Below are positions 56,562 to 64,000 of a stretch of 64,000 nt of DNA, one piece after another. The first letter of the stretch is position 1. Each line of letters opens with the position of its first letter. The DNA is from Pseudoalteromonas sp. UG3-2 (GTDB lineage: Bacteria > Pseudomonadota > Gammaproteobacteria > Enterobacterales > Alteromonadaceae). The notes below the pieces were generated by a model, which saw only the letters and a list, made by a program, of their open reading frames with translations, was not told where the DNA came from and did not search any database. Both the position numbers and the translations under genes were made by a program. The stretch is from positions 3,285,175-3,349,174 of the forward strand of contig NZ_JAWLJU010000002.1 in the NCBI RefSeq assembly GCF_037120705.1, given 5' to 3'.

Positions 56562-57524
56562 ATGCCAAATTTAGCTGCTTCGACTGTTGCAAAAAATAAA
56601 ATTTCTCATGCTCGGGTGTTGGTGTTAGACGATGACCTCAGTAGTTGTTTAATTTTGGCTGACTTCCTTGGCCAGTTTTGTCATGTTGATCACCTTACTG
56701 AGATGACAGACATCCACGAAGAGCTGGACCGCTATAAGCCCGATCTTATTCTGTTGGACATTTTTTTTGGCCCGCATTCGGGCATTGAGATCTGCAAAGC
56801 ATTGAAGCAATCGGCGTTGTATGCTGATATTCCGGTTATTTTTATTACTGCGGCGATTGAGCAAGAAGAGCTGGAGGAGTGTTGGGCGGCGGGATGCGTC
56901 GACTTTATTTCTAAGCCGTTTAGTTTTACCACCTTGACCAATAGGGTAAAGGTGCATTTATTGCTGCGTTTTCAGGCGCAAATGCTGCAAGAAAAAAGCT
57001 ATAAAGATGGCCTTACTGGACTTTACAACCGCACTTACCTTAATCATGTTTTTCCATTGCACTATGCTCAATGTCAACGCGAGGGCGCGCCACTGACGAT
57101 ATTGCTGTTAGATATTGATTGGTTTAAGCGCTACAACGACCACTATGGCCATGTGCAAGGCGATGACTGCATTGTTGCGGTGGCAGAGGCCATCGTCAGT
57201 CAAACTCGACGACCTTTGGACATGGTGTTTCGCTATGGGGGCGAAGAATTTTTGTGTTTGTTACCTAACACAGACAGCAAAGGCGCCGAGAACATCGCCC
57301 AGCAAATACTGACCAAAGTACGTGGTCTGGAAATTCCACACCAGCAATCTGATTTTGCTATTGTCACGCTCAGCATTGGTGCTTTCACCGCGCAGAGCAA
57401 AGAAGCCCAAGCCCTTACCGAGCTTGTTGAGCTTGCCGATAAAGGGCTTTACCGAGCCAAACAACAAGGCAGAAATCAATTTTGTCGCACTGAACTGGCA
57501 GCAGCGGAAATTACTAAGGAGTAG
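56562..57524 (+). CDS. REC-GGDEF response regulator (diguanylate cyclase)
   Basis: 320 residues: receiver (VLVLDDDLSSCLI, LILLDIFFGPHSG, FITAAIEQ, DFISKPFS) then GGDEF with GGEEF at 226-230 and RPLD five residues before it, an intact RxxD site. The layout is that of PleD/WspR-like phosphorylation-activated cyclases with one receiver. AAGGGAATGGT precedes ATG 56562. It is followed after 24 bp by the hybrid kinase, its likely phosphate donor, so it would turn a sensory signal into c-di-GMP. Confidence 0.94.
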   Translation: MPNLAASTVAKNKISHARVLVLDDDLSSCLILADFLGQFCHVDHLTEMTDIHEELDRYKPDLILLDIFFGPHSGIEICKALKQSALYADIPVIFITAAIEQEELEECWAAGCVDFISKPFSFTTLTNRVKVHLLLRFQAQMLQEKSYKDGLTGLYNRTYLNHVFPLHYAQCQREGAPLTILLLDIDWFKRYNDHYGHVQGDDCIVAVAEAIVSQTRRPLDMVFRYGGEEFLCLLPNTDSKGAENIAQQILTKVRGLEIPHQQSDFAIVTLSIGAFTAQSKEAQALTELVELADKGLYRAKQQGRNQFCRTELAAAEITKE

Positions 57525-57548
57525 CCGCAGCAGCGTTAAGGAGGAACA

Positions 57549-60500
57549 ATGGAGCGTTTATTAAAACGTCACAATAAAAATATCACATCTTATCTGTTTT
57601 CAGGGTTAAACATTACCTTTTTACTGCTGCTGCTTGCCGGTGGAGTGTTTTTTCATCTGCAACAAAGCGCCAGTCAAACGGCTTTTTATCAAAAAGAGCT
57701 GAAAAATAACGCCGATGAAATCGAGAGCCATTTCGCTGCGGTGTTGCAGCGTTATCGCCGCGGCCTGGGGTTTTTGTCTAATACCCCACCCATTTCTGGG
57801 TTACATCGGGCCGAGATGAATGCCGGTGTAGACCCTTTGGATGGTACCGAGTACCAACAGTGGGTTAAGCGACTCGAAACCATATTCACTTCTTACATGC
57901 AGTTTAATCCTGATATCGACCAACTGAGAGTGATTAAAGCCACTGGTGAGGAAGAAATCCGCATTGAGCGCGAGGAGGGGCAGATTGCTCCTGCCATTGA
58001 CCTGCAAGATAAGTCCGACCGCAGTTATTTCAACAATGCGATGCAGTTGCCGCGCAAAAAAGTCTACGTGTCGGCGATTGAGTTAAATAAAGAGTACGGT
58101 GAAGTGGAGTACCCTATCAAGCCGGTAATTCGTTTTGCTATGCCTTTATACAATGGCGCCGATACGCCTTGGGGAATCATTATTCTAAACCTCAAGGCAC
58201 AACCACTGCTAAACAAAATGCAAGCCCTGCTTGAGCCCCCTGAGCAATTGTTGCTTATTAACAACATGGACCATTTTATCCTCCATCCAGATAGCAATTT
58301 GATGTTTTCGCAGTACTTAGCAGAGCAGCGCACCTTTGCGGCAACCTACCAACAAAGTGCTGAGCTCGGAGCATTGACTGTGTTTTCGGATAAAGCAGGC
58401 AATGAGCTACTTGGCCTGTCTCGAGATTTAAAATTTGGTTTTGACGATGGTCAAATGATGCAAGCCGTGGTGATGTTACCCAAAAGTGCCTTGACGGCAG
58501 CGGTCATTAAGCGCGATATCACCTTTTATAGTGTGCTGTTGCTGATTACTGCGCTGCTCTACGCCGGGGTGATTTTTTATCGCCGTATGGCGCAAAAAAG
58601 CAGTGAGCTTGCCGAGGCCCAGCAATTGGCCGGCAGCATTGTGAATCAGTCTTTTGATGCCATTCTTAGTGTCGATGAAAATGGTGATATTTTAAGCTGT
58701 AACCAAGCGGCAGAGGATTTATTACAAGTATCGGCTGCGAATGTGGTGGGAGAGCCCATTAGCTCTGTGGCTGCTTTTCACGACTTTGATGTTAAAAAAG
58801 CCGTTGCCGGCCTCGCTAACGCCAACAACAAACATCGCATTCTGGATTGGCACATTCCTGCCTCAGAGCAGGCGGAGGATAAGCAGTTAACTTTAAGCTT
58901 AAGCATGATAGCGCCTAAAGCAGGAGCCAGTCATTTGGCCATTATTATTCGCGATGTCACTGCGCAAGTAAAAGCTGAAGCCGAAATTAAGCAAATGAAC
59001 CAGATGCTTGAGCAAGAAGTGACGGAGCGCACCAAAGAGTTAAAACAAGCACGAGATGAAGCACAAAAGAGCAGCGAGATTAAGAGCCAATTTATATCCA
59101 GCATCAGTCACGAGATACGAACCCCGCTAAACGGTGTTATTGGTGGGCTGAAGTTACTGCGTAATGAGCCGCAAACCACTAAAGCTCAACATTATATTGA
59201 TTTAATCGACACCAGTACCGATGCCTTAGGGGTGCTTATTAATGATGTATTGGACTTATCTAAAATTGAAGCTGGCAAATTAGAGCTGGTGACTACTCAG
59301 TTCTCAGCAAAGGATTTAGTGGAATCTTTGTGTAAATCCATGGCCATAAAAGCCTACGAAAAAGGCTTAGAATTGTTTATTGATGTCAGCGGTGTGAAAT
59401 CTGCCCAAGTGGAGCAAGATAAAAACCGGCTCTCACAAATTCTCAATAACCTCATTAATAATGCCTGTAAATTTACTCACAAAGGCTACATTGCGGTTAA
59501 GGCATGGGAAGAGCCTATCGATGACAATTACAGCCACTTATGCATTAGCGTCATTGATACCGGCATAGGGATCTCTGAGCAACAACAGAGTAAATTGTTT
59601 GAATCATTTTCTCAGGCTAGCCCCAATATCGCCGCGCAGTATGGCGGCACAGGATTAGGCTTATCAATCAGCCGTCAACTGGCCATGATGTTAGAAGGAG
59701 ACATTAAGTTTTCATCCACACAGGGGCGTGGCTCTGAATTCACGGTCAGCGTTAAGGTCAAACAGATTGAAACGGATATTGCTGTGACTAAGCCACTCAA
59801 GCAGCAACGAATTGCCATTTGTGCCGCCAACCGCCATGTGGAAAGCTGGTTACGTGAGACCTTAATAGGCTTAGGAGCCAAAGTGTTTGATGCTGACTCA
59901 TTGCCTAGTGAAGGCGATGATACCCACTATCAGCTAAAAGAGGTCGATGCCTTTATTGCCGAGCAGGAATGTTTACTGGGTTCGCCGTTTTATCAAGCGA
60001 TCCAAACGCAGCCTGGCGATAACTTGCCGCAAGTGATTTTACTCACCGCCCCAGGTGAGGAGTTGCAGTTTAAATATCGCGACAAACCGGTGACTCCCCT
60101 TAATAAGCCTGTGGCCATAACCGAGGTGTTAAAGTTACTGACAGGGTCAAAGCACCGTAAGCACGCAGAAAAACAAGAGGCGGTGGAGCAACAGGTATCA
60201 GAGTTGCTCATTAAAAAAATCAGCGGTGCCAAAGTGATGATTGTCGATGACAACGAAACCAACCTGGCCATTGCCAAAGGGGCATTAGAGTCTTTACCAA
60301 TTACCATTAAAACGGCCTGTAATGGGCTGGAAGCGGTGGACAAGTTAAAAAATATGGCAGCAAACGCTGACCCCTGTCATTGTGTATTAATGGATTGTCA
60401 AATGCCGATATTATCGGGGTACGATGCCACCCATAGGATCCGAAATGGCAAAGCTGGCAGTGACCATGAAAACGTCGCCGTGGTTGCCATGACCGCCAGT

Positions 60501-61019
60501 GCCATGTCTGGGGAGAAGGAAAAGTGCATCGCCAGTGGCATGGATCACTATATTACCAAGCCCATAGACTTTACTGAGGTGCAGCAAGTGGTCACCGAAT
60601 ACCTTGCTAAAAATTACACAGCCTCGCCTCAGCAAGCGCAGCCAGAAATGAACGACGACAGCGATGAATTGGCGGCGGCGGTATCATGGGACAAACAAAG
60701 CGCGCTGCAACGATTGCGTGGTAAAACGGAGTTATTCAAACAAATTTGTCAGTTGTTTGTTGACCGCGTACCGGAAAAAATTACCGAGTTAGAAACCGCA
60801 ATGAATGAAGAGTCGTTTGATGACCTACGCAAAGCGGCTCATGCGCTAAAAGGCATGTGCTCGGACATTGGTGGCAATCAGCTGGCTAAAATATTGCAAG
60901 ACATTGAAACAGGTGCCAGCAAAGGCAGTGACGTTCAAGAACTAACCGATATGCAAATACAAGCGGTTAACTTGCTGTGGCAGTTAAGGGAGATAGTGGA
61001 GCACTATATTCAAAAGTAA
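57549..61019 (+). CDS. Hybrid histidine kinase with dCache sensor, PAS, REC and HPt
   Basis: 1156 residues: membrane helix (ITFLLLLLAGGVFF), periplasmic dCache-like sensor (about residues 40-320), second helix, PAS (about 365-480), coiled coil, HisKA with His521 (ISHEIRTPLNG), HATPase (LINNACKF, GGTGLGLSISRQL), a degenerate receiver-like region (about 740-860), a complete receiver (Asp949, VLMDCQMPIL), and an HPt with His1098 (AAHALKGMCSD). The full phosphorelay in one chain recalls the BarA/TorS architecture. GGAGG precedes ATG 57549. The HPt can hand phosphate to the REC-GGDEF next door and possibly the divergent REC-GGDEF-EAL. Confidence 0.93.
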   Translation: MERLLKRHNKNITSYLFSGLNITFLLLLLAGGVFFHLQQSASQTAFYQKELKNNADEIESHFAAVLQRYRRGLGFLSNTPPISGLHRAEMNAGVDPLDGTEYQQWVKRLETIFTSYMQFNPDIDQLRVIKATGEEEIRIEREEGQIAPAIDLQDKSDRSYFNNAMQLPRKKVYVSAIELNKEYGEVEYPIKPVIRFAMPLYNGADTPWGIIILNLKAQPLLNKMQALLEPPEQLLLINNMDHFILHPDSNLMFSQYLAEQRTFAATYQQSAELGALTVFSDKAGNELLGLSRDLKFGFDDGQMMQAVVMLPKSALTAAVIKRDITFYSVLLLITALLYAGVIFYRRMAQKSSELAEAQQLAGSIVNQSFDAILSVDENGDILSCNQAAEDLLQVSAANVVGEPISSVAAFHDFDVKKAVAGLANANNKHRILDWHIPASEQAEDKQLTLSLSMIAPKAGASHLAIIIRDVTAQVKAEAEIKQMNQMLEQEVTERTKELKQARDEAQKSSEIKSQFISSISHEIRTPLNGVIGGLKLLRNEPQTTKAQHYIDLIDTSTDALGVLINDVLDLSKIEAGKLELVTTQFSAKDLVESLCKSMAIKAYEKGLELFIDVSGVKSAQVEQDKNRLSQILNNLINNACKFTHKGYIAVKAWEEPIDDNYSHLCISVIDTGIGISEQQQSKLFESFSQASPNIAAQYGGTGLGLSISRQLAMMLEGDIKFSSTQGRGSEFTVSVKVKQIETDIAVTKPLKQQRIAICAANRHVESWLRETLIGLGAKVFDADSLPSEGDDTHYQLKEVDAFIAEQECLLGSPFYQAIQTQPGDNLPQVILLTAPGEELQFKYRDKPVTPLNKPVAITEVLKLLTGSKHRKHAEKQEAVEQQVSELLIKKISGAKVMIVDDNETNLAIAKGALESLPITIKTACNGLEAVDKLKNMAANADPCHCVLMDCQMPILSGYDATHRIRNGKAGSDHENVAVVAMTASAMSGEKEKCIASGMDHYITKPIDFTEVQQVVTEYLAKNYTASPQQAQPEMNDDSDELAAAVSWDKQSALQRLRGKTELFKQICQLFVDRVPEKITELETAMNEESFDDLRKAAHALKGMCSDIGGNQLAKILQDIETGASKGSDVQELTDMQIQAVNLLWQLREIVEHYIQK

Positions 61020-61048
61020 CGGCTTCACAGCAAAACATCACACAATAA

Positions 61049-61094
61049 CTTACCGCTAACGTGTGCTCCGCTAGAGCTGAAGTTAGCCGGTAAG
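61049..61094. terminator. Hairpin between convergent genes
   Basis: CTTACCGCTAAC (61049-61060) pairs with GTTAGCCGGTAAG (61082-61094) with one bulged C and a 21-nt loop. Sits between the hybrid kinase and the minus-strand HugZ-like gene. No T-run. Confidence 0.5.
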
Positions 61095-61113
61095 GTATGC
61101 CAAGGCACCTTAA

Positions 61114-61155
61114 TACTTGCCTCAAAATAGGCCGGTTAATGAAGCGAATTGCTAT
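61114..61155 (+). repeat. Partial MITE-like repeat, copy D
   Basis: TACTTGCCTCAAAATAGGCC followed by GGTTAATGAAGCGAATTGCTAT corresponds to the right end of copy A (TACTTGCCTCAAATAGATC then CTTAATTAAGCGAATTGATAT), about 34 of 41 bases. The left part of the element is missing. Its end abuts the stop codon (61155-61157) of the HugZ-like gene. Confidence 0.55.
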
Positions 61156-61610
61156 TACTCGTACCACTGCTGCTTTTCTAACCAAAAAGCCTGACCAAAG
61201 CCACCAATATAGCGCACTCGCTCCACCGTTAAGCGCCAAATATGAAAGTCGGCAAGCTCAGCGTATTGCGCCGCTTTAGGATGTTGTTGAATAAACTCTG
61301 AAAGAAGTGCTTGGCTGTTCTCGCGCGCTAGCTTTTCCGCAGTGGCCATTACGGTGACTCGAGGGTTCTCGGCGTCATCTTGCTGTTGCTGGTTGAGGAT
61401 CATAAACGACAGCTGTGGATGCTTGGTTAGGTTTTTACTGTGCTGGGCAATATCGCTAATGAATAAATAAAAATGCTTATCTGTGCCGTATAGGTATTGG
61501 GCAATGGATGCGAAGGGAAAATCTTTTCTATTATTGGATAAGGTTGATAAAAACAGGCTGTTATGGCTAGCGCAGAGGGTTTGTGCGTGTTGTAACGCGG
61601 CTTGTCGCAT
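61155..61610 (-). CDS. HugZ-like flavin/heme-binding protein (pyridoxamine 5'-phosphate oxidase fold)
   Basis: About 151 residues. The frame starts at 61682, but ATG 61610 follows AAGGAAT by 7 nt and gives MRQAALQHAQTLCAS, the usual start of the split-barrel family. Visible: SLFLSTLSNNRKDFPFASIA, DKHFYLFISDIAQHSKNLTK, PRVTVMATAEKL and VRYIGGFGQAFWL. The last block is typical of HugZ/HutZ-type proteins, where a C-terminal GGFG region takes part in heme binding, so heme degradation is possible, though other flavin-binding roles are not excluded. Repeat copy D reaches its stop codon. Confidence 0.8.
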   Translation of the reverse strand: MRQAALQHAQTLCASHNSLFLSTLSNNRKDFPFASIAQYLYGTDKHFYLFISDIAQHSKNLTKHPQLSFMILNQQQQDDAENPRVTVMATAEKLARENSQALLSEFIQQHPKAAQYAELADFHIWRLTVERVRYIGGFGQAFWLEKQQWYE

Positions 61611-61828
61611 CAGTAAATTCCTTGCTTTAGTATAAGGGGTAATGAGAAATACTCTCATTGAGATTGTAACGCTAAGCAGCATAAAGAAAAAGTATAATAA
61701 AAACTAAGCTAAACCATGAGATACGACTACTATTAAATCAGTAACAGTGATGAAAACTTAGAGTAATTACTTGGTTTTTAAGTCATTTTGTAACATAGTT
61801 TGTTTACTCAACAACGAGCAATACCATT

Positions 61829-63853
61829 ATGCTAAGTAAACTAACAATAAAACAAAAAATTACTTTAGGCTTTAGTGCCTTAGGCATGCTGCTAGTGTTA
61901 GCGTGCGTGCTGGCTTATGCGGCGTTTGCGCAAATTCAAGCGGCAAACCAAAATATGGCGCAGGTAACCCTGCCAATTCAGCGTGGTGCCGATGAGCTGC
62001 AGCTGGAGCAATTGAAATTAAGTAAGTTGATCTCGCAAGCATTCACTTACGATGACGCCCAGCAAATACAGCAAGCTCAAGATAAGTTTCGTCGTCAGCA
62101 GCAGCTCGTTGATGCAAAACAGCAACAGCTGGTGGGCTTAACGGCCAATATGCCGCAAATCTCTCAGCAATTGCAGCAAACCTTTGCCGTAGGTGAACAG
62201 CTCAGTGACGCGGCACAACAAATGCTGCAAGCAAAAGCCAATGCGGTGGCCGAGCTGCAAGCAATTCAGACACAGTTTCAAGCGTTACTGCAAGTCAAAA
62301 CGCAGGCCAGTAATGCCATGCTTGATATCGAGTTACTCGAGACCGAGCAGGCACGGCAGTTAGAGGAAATGGTAGGCACCGGCATTCGCATTGATGACAT
62401 GCTGTTTACTTTAGAGAACAACAGTAAGCAAATCGCCAGCTTAAACCTAGAGCAAATCGAATTGCACCAGCAAGACATGTTGTTTTTACTGGATAACATT
62501 AAAACCAACATGGCCTTTCTTGAACGCCAAGCCTATGGCATTGATGCCGATGAGTTATTAACGCAATTTAATCAAGCCATGAGTGAGCTTAACCGCTTAC
62601 TGCGGGAACCCGGCACTTTATATCGTGCCGTGGAAAGTAAACTACAGCAACAACAGCGGGCAGCAAACATGTACCGTCAAGCTGAGCAGCAAGCGCAAAC
62701 GGTGATCAATCAGCTAGAGAAAGTCCAGCAGCAAGCGAACTCGACGTTTAAAACATCGCAACAGTACACTGATACCTTGATCGCGCGCGCGCAAAACATG
62801 GCGATTATTTTGGTGGTGATCTTTATTTCTCTGGGCGCTTTTATTTCTGTGTCTACCAGTAAAGCCATGCTGGGGCCATTGGCTGCGGTGAATAAAATGC
62901 TTAACCACTTGGCTGCAGGCGACTTTTCTCGCTCAATGACCAAGCGTCATGACGATGAGTTCGGTCAGTTAATCGATAACATCAATCAAGTAAAAGATAA
63001 CCTGCGCAGTTTGCTCGAGGCGGTTAATCATCAAGTCCATGAGTTAGAAAGCCTGTCTGAGGGCTCCTTAGCCGAGAGCAAACAAGTCGCGAGCAATGCC
63101 AACGAGCAAATGCAACGGCTGCAAAGCGCTAATCAATTGGCACAAAACATTGCCACCAGTGCGGTGTCGGTGTCAGAACGCTCTGCGGAGAGCTTAACCA
63201 GTATCCACAGCGCCAATCAGCACAAGTCTTCGGCCAGTGAATTTACCCAAAATAACAAGCAACATATTCTGTCGTTAAGCACCCGTATGTCTGATGCGGT
63301 TGCTTCGATGACCAAACTAACCAACCACAGCGAGAGCATTGGCAGTATTTTAGATACTATTTCGGCCATTGCTGAGCAAACCAACTTATTAGCACTTAAT
63401 GCGGCGATTGAGGCGGCGCGAGCAGGCGAGCAGGGCCGAGGCTTTGCCGTGGTGGCCGATGAGGTGAGAACCTTGGCGTCACGGACGCAACAGTCCACCA
63501 ACGAAATAAACGAGAAAATAGCCGCACTGCGTCAAGATACCCAGCAAGCTTCCGAGGCGATAAACCAAGGACAGCAAGACGTAGAGCTATGCGTTGCACA
63601 AAGCGAGTCGTTGTCACAAGCAATGGAAGAAATTGCTTCTGCCTTAACCCAGGTGACGCAGTTGAGTGAGCAGGTGCATCAGGCCGCAGACACTCAAGCG
63701 ACGGATTGTCAGCAAATTGAGCAGGCGATGGTTGAAGCGGAGCACACCGCTGATGATAACGCCAAAGCAATGCAAAATCTTGCCAAAGGCAGCGAGTCAT
63801 TGAGCCGCTTTTCGCACCAGTTAGCCACCTTAGTAGAGCGCTTTAAACTGTAG
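61829..63853 (+). CDS. Methyl-accepting chemotaxis protein
   Basis: 674 residues: first helix ([18 protein letters not shown]), a long helical, probably periplasmic sensor (about residues 40-310; very Gln-rich), second helix ([18 protein letters not shown]), HAMP (about 338-395), and the signalling domain with the conserved hairpin tip [20 protein letters not shown] and [15 protein letters not shown]. It would control chemotaxis through CheA/CheW. The sensor resembles four-helix-bundle types; the ligand is unknown. The hairpin terminator at 63874 follows. Confidence 0.95.
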   Translation: MLSKLTIKQKITLGFSALGMLLVLACVLAYAAFAQIQAANQNMAQVTLPIQRGADELQLEQLKLSKLISQAFTYDDAQQIQQAQDKFRRQQQLVDAKQQQLVGLTANMPQISQQLQQTFAVGEQLSDAAQQMLQAKANAVAELQAIQTQFQALLQVKTQASNAMLDIELLETEQARQLEEMVGTGIRIDDMLFTLENNSKQIASLNLEQIELHQQDMLFLLDNIKTNMAFLERQAYGIDADELLTQFNQAMSELNRLLREPGTLYRAVESKLQQQQRAANMYRQAEQQAQTVINQLEKVQQQANSTFKTSQQYTDTLIARAQNMAIILVVIFISLGAFISVSTSKAMLGPLAAVNKMLNHLAAGDFSRSMTKRHDDEFGQLIDNINQVKDNLRSLLEAVNHQVHELESLSEGSLAESKQVASNANEQMQRLQSANQLAQNIATSAVSVSERSAESLTSIHSANQHKSSASEFTQNNKQHILSLSTRMSDAVASMTKLTNHSESIGSILDTISAIAEQTNLLALNAAIEAARAGEQGRGFAVVADEVRTLASRTQQSTNEINEKIAALRQDTQQASEAINQGQQDVELCVAQSESLSQAMEEIASALTQVTQLSEQVHQAADTQATDCQQIEQAMVEAEHTADDNAKAMQNLAKGSESLSRFSHQLATLVERFKL

Positions 63854-63873
63854 TCGCTTTGAGCTGTATGGTT

Positions 63874-63910
63874 AAAGGTTGCGCTTTTAGCAGGGCAACC
63901 TTTGCTTTTG
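63874..63910 (+). terminator. Hairpin terminator after the chemotaxis receptor
   Basis: AAAGGTTGC (63874-63882) pairs with GCAACCTTT (63895-63903), 12-nt loop, followed by GCTTTTG. Probably serves both the receptor gene and the minus-strand gene at the edge. Confidence 0.75.
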
Positions 63911-63940
63911 CTTAAGGGATTAAGTGGCCATGTTTAGTGG

Positions 63941-64000
63941 CTACTCTTCTGGCGTGATAAAATCCTCAAAAAACCAAGCTGCAAAGGCATGGCGGCCTTC
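63941..64000 (-). CDS. C-terminal end of a minus-strand gene (cut by window edge)
   Basis: Minus-strand reading from the right edge gives 19 codons, ending EGRHAFAAWFFEDFITPEE then TAG at 63941-63943. The tail is protein-like (aromatic and acidic), but too short to identify a family. The hairpin at 63874 could terminate it. Confidence 0.4.
   Translation of the reverse strand, partial: EGRHAFAAWFFEDFITPEE

Overview
The window is chromosomal DNA from a marine-type gammaproteobacterium, most likely order Alteromonadales (Pseudoalteromonadaceae-like). Pointers are the recX-alaS-lysC-csrA order, a sodium-pumping oxaloacetate decarboxylase (oadGAB) with an NhaC-type Na+/H+ antiporter, an Alteromonadales-style short arfA, several c-di-GMP and sensory proteins, and AT-rich spacers holding a palindromic repeat family. 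Genus cannot be fixed by eye. No rRNA, tRNA, CRISPR, phage or intact IS transposase was seen.

Layout. 0-9 kb: partial MurR/RpiR regulator, NhaC antiporter, DUF3087 protein, ribA, then the packed run membrane protein-recX-alaS-lysC, with csrA downstream. 9-15 kb: YcxB-like protein, oadG-oadA-oadB, a short membrane ORF with an uncertain start, an alpha/beta hydrolase, and arfA, whose stop codon lies in the loop of a long hairpin. 15-24 kb: SnoaL/DUF4440-like secreted protein, 7TM diguanylate cyclase, serine beta-lactamase-like hydrolase, orphan TPR histidine kinase, DedA-like protein, unknown lipoprotein. 24-32 kb: creA, a 57-residue membrane peptide, an unrecognised gene between two inverted copies of a MITE-like repeat, DUF885 peptidase-like lipoprotein, EEP phosphatase-family protein, fatty acid hydroxylase divergent from an AraC regulator, then a repeat-rich 0.9 kb spacer with a further MITE copy.

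32-42 kb: large membrane-anchored protein, a small GG-leader cysteine-rich peptide resembling a RiPP precursor, gamma-glutamyltransferase, EamA transporter, and a methionine operon: metA followed by a methionine synthase split into two genes, behind a candidate MetJ operator. 42-50 kb: periplasmic binding protein overlapping a TPR-GGDEF cyclase, then a beta-barrel protein and a very large lipoprotein on the minus strand. 50-64 kb: hrpB helicase, coiled-coil membrane protein, a signalling island (REC-PAS-GGDEF-EAL, REC-GGDEF, hybrid kinase with HPt), HugZ-like protein, chemotaxis receptor.

Themes. Four c-di-GMP enzymes lie in 64 kb, two of them REC-bearing and next to a phosphorelay kinase. 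Sodium energetics is represented by oadGAB and NhaC. The best candidates for undescribed biology are the RiPP-like peptide at 33973-34164, the arfA stop-in-loop hairpin, the inverted repeat pair around the unknown gene at 25319, and the large lipoprotein/beta-barrel pair at 44.9-49.7 kb.
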